DNA of 64,000 nucleotides from Nitratireductor aquimarinus (GCF_046773475.1 NZ_CP177239.1:2294001-2358000), one strand, 5' to 3'. Numbered from the stretch's first letter, positions 23,211 through 31,982 are shown. The notes: generated by a model not told the origin, from the letters alone. Translations and numbers: made by a program.

Positions 23211-24808
23211 TGCAGCGTTTCGCCGATCTCCTCGACCGTCTCGTCCTCACACCGTCGCGCAATGGCAAGCTGCGGCTTCTGGCGGATTATTTCCGCACCG
23301 TGCCCGATCCCGACCGGGGCTACGCGCTGGCCGCACTCACGGGCGGTCTGGATTTTCCGGCGGTCAAACCCGCCATGCTGCGCACCCTGATTTCCGAGCG
23401 CATGGATGAGGTGCTTTTCGCCTATTCCTACGATTATGTGGGCGATCTCGCCGAAACCATTTCGCTGGTCTGGCCCGCCTCCCACGACAGTGAGACCCCG
23501 CCGCCGGCGCTCTCCGAGATCGTCGAAACCCTCGCAAGGCTTGGCCGCGCCGAAGCGCCAACGGTCATTGCAGGCCTGCTCGACCGGCTCGACCCTTCCG
23601 CCCGTTTCGCGCTCATCAAACTGGCGACCGGGGGCTTGCGGATCGGCGTTTCGGCGCGGCTTGCCAAACAGGCGCTTGCCGCCTTTGGCGACAGGGATGT
23701 GGGTGAGATCGAAGAACTCTGGCACGGGCTCGAACCGCCCTATGAAACGCTTTTCGCCTGGCTTGAGGGCAAGGCCGAAAAGCCGGTCAGCGCCGCACGG
23801 GCGCTGTACCGCCCGGTCATGCTCGCCCACCCGGTCGGCGAGGGCGATCTCGAAAAACTCGATCCGGGCGACTATGCCGCCGAATGGAAGTGGGACGGCA
23901 TCCGTGTGCAGGCGGCGTGCGAAGACGGTGTGAAACGGCTTTATTCGCGCACGGGCGACGATATTTCCGGCGCATTTCCCGATCTTTTGGCGGAATTCGA
24001 TGCCGAAATGACGCTGGATGGAGAACTTCTGGTCGGAAATCCGGGCCTCAAAACCGGCACGTTTTCAGATCTGCAACAGCGCCTGAATCGCAAGACGGTC
24101 TCGAAGAAGATGCTCGCCGAATACCCCGTTTTTCTGCGCTGCTACGATCTTCTCCAGATCGGCGATGATGATCTGCGCGCCCTGCCCTTTGCCGAGCGGC
24201 GCGCCATTCTGCAAAACGAACTGCCGGCGCTTTCAGAACACCGGTTCGACCTGTCTCCCATGGTCGGCTTTTCAGGCTGGGAGGAGCTTGAGGAAAAGCG
24301 CCGCAATCCGCCGCATCCCGTCATCGAAGGGGTGATGCTGAAACGGCGCGATTCCGCCTATGTGCCGGGTCGCCCAAAGGGGCCGTGGTTCAAATGGAAG
24401 CGCGATCCGTTCACCGTCGATGCGGTCCTGATGTACGCCCAGCGCGGCCATGGAAAACGGTCAAGCTATTATTCGGACTATACATTCGGCGTCTGGAGAG
24501 GCCCGGACGACGCACCCGAACTGGTGCCGGTCGGCAAGGCCTATTTCGGCTTTACCGATGAAGAACTGAAGCTGATCGACAAATATGTGCGCGACAACAC
24601 GGTGGAGCGTTTCGGCCCCGTGCGCTCGGTGCGCGCGGAGCCCGGCCATGGCCTCGTTCTCGAAGTCGCCTTTGAAGGGCTGAACCGCTCGACGCGCCAC
24701 AAATCGGGCGTCGCCATGCGCTTTCCACGCATCTCGCGCCTGCGCTGGGACAAGCCGGCGGCCGAGGCCGACCGGCTGGAAACCCTTATGGCGCTTTTGG
24801 CGGACTAG
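23207..24808 (+). CDS. Cassette-associated ATP-dependent DNA ligase
   Basis: This 533-residue ligase has an N-terminal DNA-binding domain and an adenylation domain with the nucleotidyl-lysine motif EWKWDGIRVQ near residue 227. Further motifs are TLDGELLVG, EGVMLKRRDSAYVPGR and WFKWKRDP, followed by an OB domain. It belongs to the ligases linked to cisplatin or DNA-damage response (TIGR04120 type). It seals nicks after processing by the coupled exonuclease. Two ATGs in a row overlap the exonuclease stop. No Ku or LigD polymerase genes are nearby. Confidence 0.93.
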   Translation: MMQRFADLLDRLVLTPSRNGKLRLLADYFRTVPDPDRGYALAALTGGLDFPAVKPAMLRTLISERMDEVLFAYSYDYVGDLAETISLVWPASHDSETPPPALSEIVETLARLGRAEAPTVIAGLLDRLDPSARFALIKLATGGLRIGVSARLAKQALAAFGDRDVGEIEELWHGLEPPYETLFAWLEGKAEKPVSAARALYRPVMLAHPVGEGDLEKLDPGDYAAEWKWDGIRVQAACEDGVKRLYSRTGDDISGAFPDLLAEFDAEMTLDGELLVGNPGLKTGTFSDLQQRLNRKTVSKKMLAEYPVFLRCYDLLQIGDDDLRALPFAERRAILQNELPALSEHRFDLSPMVGFSGWEELEEKRRNPPHPVIEGVMLKRRDSAYVPGRPKGPWFKWKRDPFTVDAVLMYAQRGHGKRSSYYSDYTFGVWRGPDDAPELVPVGKAYFGFTDEELKLIDKYVRDNTVERFGPVRSVRAEPGHGLVLEVAFEGLNRSTRHKSGVAMRFPRISRLRWDKPAAEADRLETLMALLAD

Positions 24809-24815
24809 CGGGCAG

Positions 24816-25973
24816 TCACTGCGTTGCGACCGCTGCCCGGATCGCGAAGATGTCGAGCGCCTTGCCGCCGCCCGTCACATCGGGAACGATGGTGATTGTG
24901 CCGCCGCCATTGGGCCGCTCATCCGGCAGCGTGACCTCGAACAGATAATCCGCCCGTGAGGGGCCAACCACATAGCGGGTGCGTCCGCAGCCGCCGAGCG
25001 CGCCGAAATTGCACGACAGCGAAAGCTGCGTTTCCTCGCCATCCTGCGAACGCGCCTCAATGCTGAAGATCGCGCTGCGGCCTGCCAGCGTTTCGAGAAT
25101 GCCCTGCCCCACATCGAAGGTGACGCCGGCATTGCCCGCCGTGCTGATGCGCAGGAACACACGATCATCATTGCGCATGACATCCACATTGCCGCCATTG
25201 GACGCGGCGACCGTCGTCGGGTCGGTCGGATCGAACACGGTGATCCACTCGCCCGCAGCGCGGCTTGTGCCCGATGCGCCCTGCGTGCCCGTGGTCTCGT
25301 CGCTGCCCGTCGAGAACTCTTCTTCCTCAAGCGCCAGCGGCGGATTGGGAACGCTGGTGTCGCGTTCGGCGCTGGACATCAGGATGCCACTGGAAAACGT
25401 CCACCAGAGCCCCATGGCGACAAAGGCCACCAGGGTCGCCACGAGAAACAGCATGGCGTAGGGGCGGCGCTGCCTTGGCAGGGCCGCGCGAATGCGGCGC
25501 TTGGTTTCCGCATCCGACGGCTGGTCGGGTGCGGAAGGCCGGTCTGCGCGGTCGATCTGCGGCGTGAAATCGCTTTCGGCGCGCCGCACTTGTGCGCGAC
25601 GCGGCTCGGGCGCCACTTGGGGCGCCACCTCGGGCGTCACCTGAGGCGAAGGCGCCTGACGCGGCGCGGGCCTCGGCTCCTGCCGCTGTGGCGCTTCGGG
25701 TTCCGGCGCGGCCGGGCGACGGGGCGCGGCTGCGGGAACGAATTCCGTTTCGATTTCGGTGATCGTCGCCTTCAGGTTCTCACGCCGGGCGAGTTTCGCC
25801 TCGTCCGAGAGATCCTCGCGTGCCTCAAGCGTGCGCTCCAGCGCGGCAAACGCCGAGCGGTAGACCTTCTCACGAAAGGACCGCTTGTCTGCGTCGCCCT
25901 TTTCGAACGCCTTTCTTATGGCTTTTTCTATTGCGTCCAAGGCTGGCTGCCCTCTTTGCCTGCTTTGCCCCAT
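24816..25973 (-). CDS. Conserved hypothetical membrane-anchored protein with Pro-rich linker
   Basis: I do not recognise a named family. The 385-residue protein has a charged helical N-terminus (residues 1-80, ALDAIEKAIRKAFEKGDADK), a long Pro/Ala/Arg-rich linker (about residues 80-165), one transmembrane segment (AMLFLVATLVAFVAMGLWW) and a C-terminal beta-rich domain facing the periplasm. The C-terminal domain resembles a carbohydrate-binding jelly roll in outline (VFLRISTAGNAGVTFDVGQG), but this is only an impression. It converges on the ligase gene with 7 bases between the stops. The ATG at 25973 lacks a clear ribosome binding site; a TTG at 25997 is the alternative. Confidence 0.65.
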   Translation of the reverse strand: MGQSRQRGQPALDAIEKAIRKAFEKGDADKRSFREKVYRSAFAALERTLEAREDLSDEAKLARRENLKATITEIETEFVPAAAPRRPAAPEPEAPQRQEPRPAPRQAPSPQVTPEVAPQVAPEPRRAQVRRAESDFTPQIDRADRPSAPDQPSDAETKRRIRAALPRQRRPYAMLFLVATLVAFVAMGLWWTFSSGILMSSAERDTSVPNPPLALEEEEFSTGSDETTGTQGASGTSRAAGEWITVFDPTDPTTVAASNGGNVDVMRNDDRVFLRISTAGNAGVTFDVGQGILETLAGRSAIFSIEARSQDGEETQLSLSCNFGALGGCGRTRYVVGPSRADYLFEVTLPDERPNGGGTITIVPDVTGGGKALDIFAIRAAVATQ

Positions 25974-26094
25974 GGTTAACCGTTGGTGAGTATGCAATCA
26001 ACGGTGATAACAAGGTGTGAACAATCCATCCTTCCGGCGCGACGCGCGGAAAACGGTTCACAAACCGCTCAAAACAAGGCCGGAGGAGACTGAA

Positions 26095-27237
26095 ATGCGT
26101 GATTTCGCGCTCGAAGTTCATTTTTCCCGCTGGGAGTTCAATGCCCGGCATCACATGACCGCTTCGGACATGGAGAGCATGACGCTCGGCGAACTGACGC
26201 AGATGGCAGGGCCGGCGGCGCGCGAACAGCTCGACAGTCTCTGGCTCGGCTACACGGAAACCTGGGGCGCGCCTGATCTGCGCGAGGCCATCGCCGCCAC
26301 CTATGACGGACTTTCCGCCAGCAACATTCTCTGCTTCGCCGGGGCGGAGGAAGGCATCTACGCCGCCATGCGGGTGATGCTCACGCCCGACGACCACGCC
26401 ATCGTCTCGGTGCCCAACTATCAGGCGGCCGAGACCGTGCCGCTCGGCCTGTGCGCCGTTACCGGCGTGCCGCTTCTGGAAGACAAGAACTGGCGGCTCG
26501 ACCTCGACGCAGTGCGCGCCGCGATCCGCCCCAACACAAAGCTCATTTCCGTCAACCTGCCCAACAACCCGACCGGCGCGCTGATGCCGCAGGACGATTT
26601 TGCGGAACTGGTGGAGATCTGCCGCGCGCATGATCTCTATCTTTTCAGCGACGAGGTCTATCGGCTTCTGGAGCGCGACGAGAGCAAGCGCCTGCCGCAG
26701 GCCGCCGAGATCTATGAGAAAGGCATCTCGCTCAATGTGATGTCCAAGGCCTACGGCCTGCCGGGCCTGCGCATTGGCTGGATCGCCAGCCCGGACACGG
26801 CGCTCCTGCTGAAATTCGAGCGCTACAAGCACTACCTCTCGATCTGCAATTCCGCTCCCAGCGAGCGTCTGGCGGTGATGGCGCTTTCGGTGAGCGACCG
26901 CATTCTTGAGCGAAACCGCGCGCTGATTGCCGAAAACCTGGAGAAGATGGACGCGTTCTTCGCCGACCATGCCGACCTGTTCGACTGGACACGGCCCGAT
27001 GGCGGCTGCGTGGCCTATCCGCGTTACAGGGGCGCCGACGGCGTGGAAGCCTTCTGCCGCGATCTGGTCGAAGAGCAGGGCGTGCTGCTTCTGCCCGCCT
27101 CGGTCTATCACTCGGAGCTGATGGATGCGCCGGCCGGACGCTTCCGCATCGGCTTTGGCCGCCGGGGCATCGACGCGGGACTGACCGCGATGCGGGCCTT
27201 TCTCGAACGCCGTCACAACGGTGTTGCGGCCGGGTGA
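26095..27237 (+). CDS. PLP-dependent aminotransferase, class I/II
   Basis: The 380-residue enzyme has the aminotransferase fold type I signature. NLPNNPTGALMP marks the substrate/PLP region, DLYLFSDEVYR carries the Asp that contacts the pyridine ring, and NVMSKAYGLPGLRIGW holds the Schiff-base lysine. The substrate is unknown. The N-terminal GYTETWGAPDLREAIAATYD is typical of the family. GGAGGAGA lies just ahead of the ATG. It is divergent from the unknown membrane protein and is followed 137 bases later by a nitronate monooxygenase. Confidence 0.88.
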   Translation: MRDFALEVHFSRWEFNARHHMTASDMESMTLGELTQMAGPAAREQLDSLWLGYTETWGAPDLREAIAATYDGLSASNILCFAGAEEGIYAAMRVMLTPDDHAIVSVPNYQAAETVPLGLCAVTGVPLLEDKNWRLDLDAVRAAIRPNTKLISVNLPNNPTGALMPQDDFAELVEICRAHDLYLFSDEVYRLLERDESKRLPQAAEIYEKGISLNVMSKAYGLPGLRIGWIASPDTALLLKFERYKHYLSICNSAPSERLAVMALSVSDRILERNRALIAENLEKMDAFFADHADLFDWTRPDGGCVAYPRYRGADGVEAFCRDLVEEQGVLLLPASVYHSELMDAPAGRFRIGFGRRGIDAGLTAMRAFLERRHNGVAAG

Positions 27238-27337
27238 GGAGACGCCCGGCGCAAAAAATGCGACAAGGGTTCCCGGGACGCTTCGGGAGCCCGCAAGATC
27301 AAGGGTTCCCAACAAGGGGTGAGATGCTGTAGAAGTT

Positions 27338-27359
27338 TTGACGTTTACGAATACGTCAA
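27338..27359. promoter_or_regulatory. MerR-type operator candidate before nitronate monooxygenase
   Basis: TTGACGTTT, a 4-nt centre, then ATACGTCAA: a 9+4+9 palindrome with one mismatch. The same sequence, as a perfect palindrome, lies at 47181-47206 before the beta-oxidation operon next to a MerR-type gene. Confidence 0.6.
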
Positions 27360-27374
27360 TTGAGGAGATAGCCA

Positions 27375-28331
27375 ATGGCGCTTCCGGCCGTTTTCGACAA
27401 ATTGCGTTTGCCCGTGGTCGGCGCGCCTCTGTTCATCATCTCGCATCCGCCGCTGGTGGTGGCGCAGTGCAAGGCCGGCGTGGTGGGCTCGTTTCCCGCG
27501 CTCAACGCCCGCCCCAAGGAGCAGCTCGACGAGTGGCTTTCGCAGATCACCGAAGAACTGGCTGCGCATGACGCACAGAACCCGGATCGTCCCTCCGCCC
27601 CCTTCGCGGTCAACCAGATCGTTCACCGGTCCAATGACCGGCTGGAGCATGACCTGAGGGTCTGCGTGGACCACAAGGTGCCAATCGTCATCACCTCGCT
27701 GGGCGCGGTCGAGGAAGTGAACCAGGCCGTCCACTCCTATGGCGGCATCGTGCTGCACGACATCATTCACGACCGCCATGCGCGCAAGGCGATCGAAAAG
27801 GGCGCTGACGGGCTGATCGCGGTTGCAACCGGGGCCGGCGGCCATGCAGGCACGCTCTCGCCCTTCGCGCTGGTGCAGGAAATCCGTCAGTGGTTTGACG
27901 GGCCGCTGCTTCTCTCGGGCGCCATCGCCAATGGCGGCGCGGTTCTGGGCGCTCAGGCCATGGGCGCGGACCTCGCCTATATCGGCTCACCCTTCATCGC
28001 CACCCATGAGGCGCGCGCCAGCGACGACTACAAGGAGATGATCGTCTCTTCGCGCGCAGCCGACATCGTCTATTCCAACCTGTTCACCGGCGTGCACGGC
28101 AACTATCTGAAGGGGTCCATCGTCAACGCCGGCATGGATCCCGACAACCTGCCGGAAGCCGACCCGTCGAAGATGAATTTCGCCAGCGCCGACGCAAAGG
28201 CCTGGCGCGACATCTGGGGCAGCGGACAGGGTGTCGGCGCGGTGAGCGAGATCACCGGCGCAGGCGCGCTGGTGGACCGGCTTGCGGCAGAATATGCCGC
28301 CGCAAAGGACCGGCTCTGCACACCGCGCTGA
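27375..28331 (+). CDS. Nitronate monooxygenase family flavoprotein
   Basis: This 318-residue FMN-dependent TIM-barrel enzyme is of the 2-nitropropane dioxygenase type. Visible are VVGAPLFIISHPPLVVAQCKAG at the N-terminus (first 20 residues of the barrel), the GADGLIAVATGAGGHAGTLS phosphate-binding loop, and SGAIANGGAVLGAQAMGADL. Members oxidise nitronates such as propionate 3-nitronate or act as related oxidoreductases. A strong GAGGAGATAG ribosome binding site precedes the ATG. The palindromic operator 15 bases upstream is shared with the fatty-acid operon 20 kb away, which hints at a role in acyl or branched-chain metabolism. Confidence 0.88.
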   Translation: MALPAVFDKLRLPVVGAPLFIISHPPLVVAQCKAGVVGSFPALNARPKEQLDEWLSQITEELAAHDAQNPDRPSAPFAVNQIVHRSNDRLEHDLRVCVDHKVPIVITSLGAVEEVNQAVHSYGGIVLHDIIHDRHARKAIEKGADGLIAVATGAGGHAGTLSPFALVQEIRQWFDGPLLLSGAIANGGAVLGAQAMGADLAYIGSPFIATHEARASDDYKEMIVSSRAADIVYSNLFTGVHGNYLKGSIVNAGMDPDNLPEADPSKMNFASADAKAWRDIWGSGQGVGAVSEITGAGALVDRLAAEYAAAKDRLCTPR

Positions 28332-28355
28332 GACCAGATCCTGATCTTGGAGAGA

Positions 28356-28802
28356 TCAGCCGTCGTCGCTCAGACTGTCCTGTAGCGACGAGACGATCTT
28401 CTCGAGCAACGCCAGATAGTGCGCGCGCTCCGCATCGGTGAGGGTTTCGAGCGCGAGGCCGTTCACAGCACCAACCGCCTGCCTGACACGCACCGCCTTT
28501 TCCATCGCATCCGGGGTCAACCCGATCAGCCGGCTGCGCCGGTCTTCCGGGTCGGCCCGTCTCTCGATCAGACCATCGCGCTCCATTCGCAACAGCGTTG
28601 CCGCCATGGTCGGCTGCTCGATGCCGGCGCTTTTCGTGAGCGCCTTCTGCGATAGCCAGGCTCCCTCACCCAGCGCGAAGAACACCGGCAGCATGCCGCT
28701 GGTCACGCCGATGTCCCTCAAATTGCGGTCGATGGCGCGCGCGAAAAGCCGCGCTGCCCAGTTCGTCATATAGCCTGCAGATCGTTCACGCCTGAAAGTC
28801 AT
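28356..28802 (-). CDS. MarR family transcriptional regulator
   Basis: This 148-residue protein has the MarR winged helix: EGAWLSQKALTKSAGIEQPT for the helix-turn-helix and ERRADPEDRRSRLIGLTPDA for the wing with the conserved DxRxR-type residues. It is divergent from the cytochrome b561 gene. Two copies of an ATAGC/GCTAT palindrome lie between them and are the probable operators. The start at 28802 leaves almost no leader; a start at 28769 would drop the conserved RSAGY segment. It probably represses itself and the cytochrome. Confidence 0.85.
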   Translation of the reverse strand: MTFRRERSAGYMTNWAARLFARAIDRNLRDIGVTSGMLPVFFALGEGAWLSQKALTKSAGIEQPTMAATLLRMERDGLIERRADPEDRRSRLIGLTPDAMEKAVRVRQAVGAVNGLALETLTDAERAHYLALLEKIVSSLQDSLSDDG

Positions 28803-28806
28803 TTAT

Positions 28807-28838
28807 ATAGCTTGCTATCCATTTATATTGCATGCTAT
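28807..28838. promoter_or_regulatory. Paired palindromic operator between marR-type gene and cytochrome b561
   Basis: ATAGC-TT-GCTAT at 28807-28818 is a perfect palindrome. ATTGC-AT-GCTAT at 28827-28838 is a close copy 20 bp later, two helical turns away. A third half site, ATTGC, lies at 28844-28848. The arrangement suits cooperative binding of MarR dimers. Confidence 0.6.
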
Positions 28839-28877
28839 GTATATTGCATCGACGGTATCCCCGCAAGGAGAAGGACC

Positions 28878-29414
28878 ATGCGCTGGAAAAGCTCTGATGA
28901 CCGCTATGGAGCGGTTGCGATTGCCATTCACTGGACAACGGCCGCGGCCATTGTCGGCATTCTGGCCTCCGGTTTTCAGGCGGCAGACGCGATGGAGGCG
29001 GCAGACAGGCTCGCGCTTCTGCGCATCCATGCCACGCTTGGCATCTTCGTTGTGCTTTTGACGCTGATGCGGATCGGCTGGTGGTGGCTGGGCGATGCCA
29101 AACCGGCCGATGCCGCCGGCACGCCGCGCTGGCAGGCGCGAGCCGCGCATATCGTGCACGGCCTGCTTTACGTGATCATTCTTGGCATGGGAGCCAGCGG
29201 CATCGGCATGCTGGCGCTCTCCGGCGCGGGCGCGACCCTTTTTGCAGGCGCCACGACGCCGCTGCCGGACTTCACCACCTATCTGCCGCGCGCGCCGCAT
29301 GGTCTGGGAAGCCGGCTTCTGATCGCGCTTCTGGCATTCCACACCGCCGCCGCGCTCTACCACCATTTCGTCATGCGCGGCGGGCTTCTTGGGCGCATGG
29401 GGCTGGGGCGCTAA
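28878..29414 (+). CDS. Cytochrome b561 family membrane protein
   Basis: The 178-residue protein has four transmembrane helices with haem-ligand histidines in IHWTTAAAIVG, RIHATLGIFVVL, AAHIVHGLLYVI and LLAFHTAAALYHHF. CybB-type b561 proteins pass electrons at the inner membrane, for example from quinol to superoxide or to periplasmic partners. The ATG at 28878 follows AAGGAGAAGG. It is controlled, by inference, by the divergent MarR-type regulator, which would fit a stress or redox role. Confidence 0.88.
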   Translation: MRWKSSDDRYGAVAIAIHWTTAAAIVGILASGFQAADAMEAADRLALLRIHATLGIFVVLLTLMRIGWWWLGDAKPADAAGTPRWQARAAHIVHGLLYVIILGMGASGIGMLALSGAGATLFAGATTPLPDFTTYLPRAPHGLGSRLLIALLAFHTAAALYHHFVMRGGLLGRMGLGR

Positions 29415-29465
29415 CGCCCCGCTCACACGCCGCCGGCCAGAACGCACCGGCGATGGCAAAGGCGT

Positions 29466-29885
29466 TTAACCCGGCAGGCCCTCCAGCCGGGTTACCTCAT
29501 CCAGCCCGTCATCCCAGTTGGCGCGGCTGGAAAGACAGATATGCGCGTTCGGGCGAATATCGACCGGTGTGTCGAGGCTGCCCGCAGGCACGACGAGAAG
29601 TGCGCCATCCATCTGGATGCCTGGAACTGCCGAGCCGCATTCGCTGCAGAAGCTTTTTTCATGCCGGCTTTCGGGCACCCGGTAAGTCTTGATCCGGTCT
29701 TCTCCTGACAGCCAGGTGATCTTCGCCACGGTGGAGAATAGATTGGCTGCATGCGCCGACCCGGTATCCTTGCGGCAACGGGAGCAGTGACAAAGAAAGA
29801 AGCTCTCGAACGGGCCGGAAATCTTAAATTTGACTGCCCCGCACTGGCAGGAACCCTCGTTCTTCTGGGTCATATACTCACTCAT
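29466..29885 (-). CDS. GFA family (glutathione-dependent formaldehyde-activating-like) protein
   Basis: This small zinc-binding protein of 139 residues carries the GFA cysteine pattern: CQCGAVKF, FLCHCSRCRK and SFCSECGS. The prototype Gfa was proposed to promote S-hydroxymethylglutathione formation, but most family members have no proven activity. It converges on the cytochrome b561 gene. Start choice is uncertain: ATG at 29885 or 29873. The 240 bases upstream hold the phnC promoter region. Confidence 0.8.
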   Translation of the reverse strand: MSEYMTQKNEGSCQCGAVKFKISGPFESFFLCHCSRCRKDTGSAHAANLFSTVAKITWLSGEDRIKTYRVPESRHEKSFCSECGSAVPGIQMDGALLVVPAGSLDTPVDIRPNAHICLSSRANWDDGLDEVTRLEGLPG

Positions 29886-30005
29886 CTCTTTTTGAAGCGG
29901 CCGTGTCTCTATCACAAAGCGCCCGTGCGCGCATCCAGATGCACGCCGACCGCATGAGCGGCCATCGCCCCAGGGCGGCTCCGGCGCTTCAATCGCTGCT
30001 GTGCG

Positions 30006-30060
30006 CTGTCAGAAAACCGTCATCTCTTCGACATGCAGGTTTCATCCGCACCCGTTAGGC
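30006..30060 (+). promoter_or_regulatory. Extended Pho box upstream of phnC
   Basis: Four 7-mers spaced 11 bp apart: CTGTCAG (30006), CCGTCAT (30017), TCGACAT (30028) and GTTTCAT (30039), matching the PhoB consensus CTGTCAT at 6, 6, 4 and 5 positions. Three bases later is CACCCGTTAGGC at 30049-30060, identical to the sequence behind the Pho box of phnG. The phnC start is 65 bases further. Confidence 0.6.
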
Positions 30061-30125
30061 GAATGACCAACAAGGGCGACAAGCCCACGGAAGAGCCGCA
30101 ACAAGGCGCTTAACGGGAAGAGCAC

Positions 30126-30968
30126 ATGCTTGAAATTCGTCAGGTCACCCGTCGTTTCGGGCCAAACACGGCCGTGCGCGACGTGGAACTGAAAATCGAA
30201 CAGGGCCAGATGGTCGGTGTCATCGGTCGCTCAGGCGCTGGCAAATCGACGCTTCTGCGCATGATCAACCGCCTGATCGATCCGTCCGAAGGATCGATCT
30301 TCTTTCAGGGCAGGGAAGTCTCGGCGCTGAAAGGCGCGGAACTGCGTCGCTGGCAGCGCGACTGCGCGATGATCTTCCAGCAGTTCAACCTGGTGCCGCG
30401 CCTCGACGTGCTCACCAATGTTCTGCTTGGCAGGCTCAACCACCGCTCCACGGTGCTCAACCTGCTCAACATGTTCACGCGGGAAGAGCGCATTCAGGCG
30501 ATTGCAGCGCTTGAGCGCCTCGACATCGCCCAGACGGCGCTGCAGCGCGCCGGCACGCTTTCCGGCGGCCAGCAGCAACGTGTGGCGATTGCCCGTGCGC
30601 TCATGCAGGAGCCGAAGGTGATCCTCGCCGACGAGCCGATCGCTTCGCTCGATCCGCTCAACGCCAAGGTGGTGATGGATTCGCTCGCCGACATCAACGC
30701 CCGCGAAGGCATCACCGTCATCACCAATCTGCACACGCTCGACACGGCGCGCGCCTATTGCAACCGCATCGTCGGCATGGCCAAGGGCGCGGTGGTTTTC
30801 GACGGCCCGCCCGAGGCGCTGACCAGCGAAGCGGTGCGCACCATTTATGGCGGCGAGGAAGGCGCGGAACTTTCCGAAGCCATCACCTCCACCAGCATCA
30901 ATGTTCCGGCTCCGCAGCCGGCAAGGAAATCGACCGGTCAGGCTCAACCGGCACTCGCCGCCGTCTGA
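30126..30968 (+). CDS. phnC: Phosphonate ABC transporter ATP-binding protein PhnC
   Basis: This 280-residue ATPase energises phosphonate uptake. Walker A GRSGAGKST near residue 39, Q-loop CAMIFQQFNLVPRLDVLTNV, signature LSGGQQQRVAIARAL, Walker B VILADEPIASLD and a His-containing switch (NLHTLDTA) are present. The N-terminus LEIRQVTRRFGPNTAVRDV and internal LNMFTREERIQAI are typical of PhnC. The last 30 residues are a Pro/Ala-rich tail. It is first in the second phn operon and follows a Pho-box array. Confidence 0.95.
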   Translation: MLEIRQVTRRFGPNTAVRDVELKIEQGQMVGVIGRSGAGKSTLLRMINRLIDPSEGSIFFQGREVSALKGAELRRWQRDCAMIFQQFNLVPRLDVLTNVLLGRLNHRSTVLNLLNMFTREERIQAIAALERLDIAQTALQRAGTLSGGQQQRVAIARALMQEPKVILADEPIASLDPLNAKVVMDSLADINAREGITVITNLHTLDTARAYCNRIVGMAKGAVVFDGPPEALTSEAVRTIYGGEEGAELSEAITSTSINVPAPQPARKSTGQAQPALAAV

Positions 30969-31018
30969 TCCACGGGATCGTCTCGCCCGCGTAACGGGCT
31001 CCACCTGCTTGAAACCCC

Positions 31019-31033
31019 GCCGGCAAGGCCGGC
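31019..31033 (+). other. Hairpin between phnC and phnD
   Basis: GCCGGC, a 3-nt loop, then GCCGGC can form a 6-bp GC stem 20 bases before the phnD start. It may stabilise or separate transcript ends. Confidence 0.4.
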
Positions 31034-31052
31034 ACCCAAATGGAGAGACATC

Positions 31053-31961
31053 ATGTTCAAGAAAGCTCTTATGGGCGCCGTTGCGCTCACCGCGATCATG
31101 GTTGGCGGCGCACAGGCCGAAGATCTGAAAGAGTTCCGCATCGGCATTCTCGGCGGCGAAAACGAAGCCGACCGCCTGCGCAATTTCTCCTGCATCGTCG
31201 ACAAGCTCCCCGAGGTTCTGGGCGTCGAGAAGGTCGCCCTGTTCCCGGCTGCCGACTATGACGGCGTGATCCAGGGCCTGCTGGGCGGCACGCTCGACTA
31301 TGCCGAGCTCGGCGCTTCGGGCTATGCAAAGGTCTATCTGGAAGATCCGGAGGCCGTTGAGCCGATCCTCACCACGGTGCAGACCGACGGCTCGACCGGC
31401 TATCACTCGATCATGGTGGCCCGCAAGGATTCCGGCATCGCAACGCTGGAAGACATGAAGGGCAAGAAGCTCGGCTTCGCCGATCCGGACTCCACCTCCG
31501 GCTACCTCGTTCCTGCTGTCACGCTGCCCAAGGCAGTCAACGCTTCGGTTGAAGAGTTCTTTGGCGAGACCGGCTTCGGCGGCGGCCACGAGAACCTGGT
31601 TCTTGAAGTCGTGAAGGGCACGTTCGACGCCGGCACGACCTGGGCTTCGGGCGTTGGCGAGTTCTCCGACGGCTACACTTCCGGCAACCTGCACAAGATG
31701 GTCGAGAAGGGCATTCTCGACATGGACGATCTGGTTGAGCTCTGGAAGTCCCCGCTGATCCCGAACGGTCCGGTCGTGGTTCGCACCTCCATGGACGCCG
31801 ACATGAAGAACAAGTTCAAAACCTTCATGATGGAAATGCCGGAAGCCGATCCGGAGTGCTTCGCAGCCATCCAGGGCGGCGACTACAAGGGCTACACCGA
31901 AGTGACGCCGGCATTCTACGAGCCGATCATCGACGCCCGTCGCTCCAAGATCGGTTCCTGA
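31053..31961 (+). CDS. phnD: Phosphonate ABC transporter substrate-binding protein PhnD
   Basis: This 302-residue periplasmic protein begins with a signal peptide (KKALMGAVALTAIMVGGAQA, cleavage near AQA-ED). PhnD signatures include FRIGILGGENEADRLRNF, VQGLLGGTLDYAELGASGYA-like text (as IQGLLGGTLDYAELG), and YHSIMVARKDSGIATLEDMK followed by FADPDSTSGYLVP. It binds phosphonates such as 2-aminoethylphosphonate and presents them to the PhnE permeases. GGAGAGA lies before the start. Hairpins on both sides of the gene may let it be expressed above its neighbours. Confidence 0.95.
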   Translation: MFKKALMGAVALTAIMVGGAQAEDLKEFRIGILGGENEADRLRNFSCIVDKLPEVLGVEKVALFPAADYDGVIQGLLGGTLDYAELGASGYAKVYLEDPEAVEPILTTVQTDGSTGYHSIMVARKDSGIATLEDMKGKKLGFADPDSTSGYLVPAVTLPKAVNASVEEFFGETGFGGGHENLVLEVVKGTFDAGTTWASGVGEFSDGYTSGNLHKMVEKGILDMDDLVELWKSPLIPNGPVVVRTSMDADMKNKFKTFMMEMPEADPECFAAIQGGDYKGYTEVTPAFYEPIIDARRSKIGS

Positions 31962-31982
31962 TCCCTTTCCCGCAATCTGACG

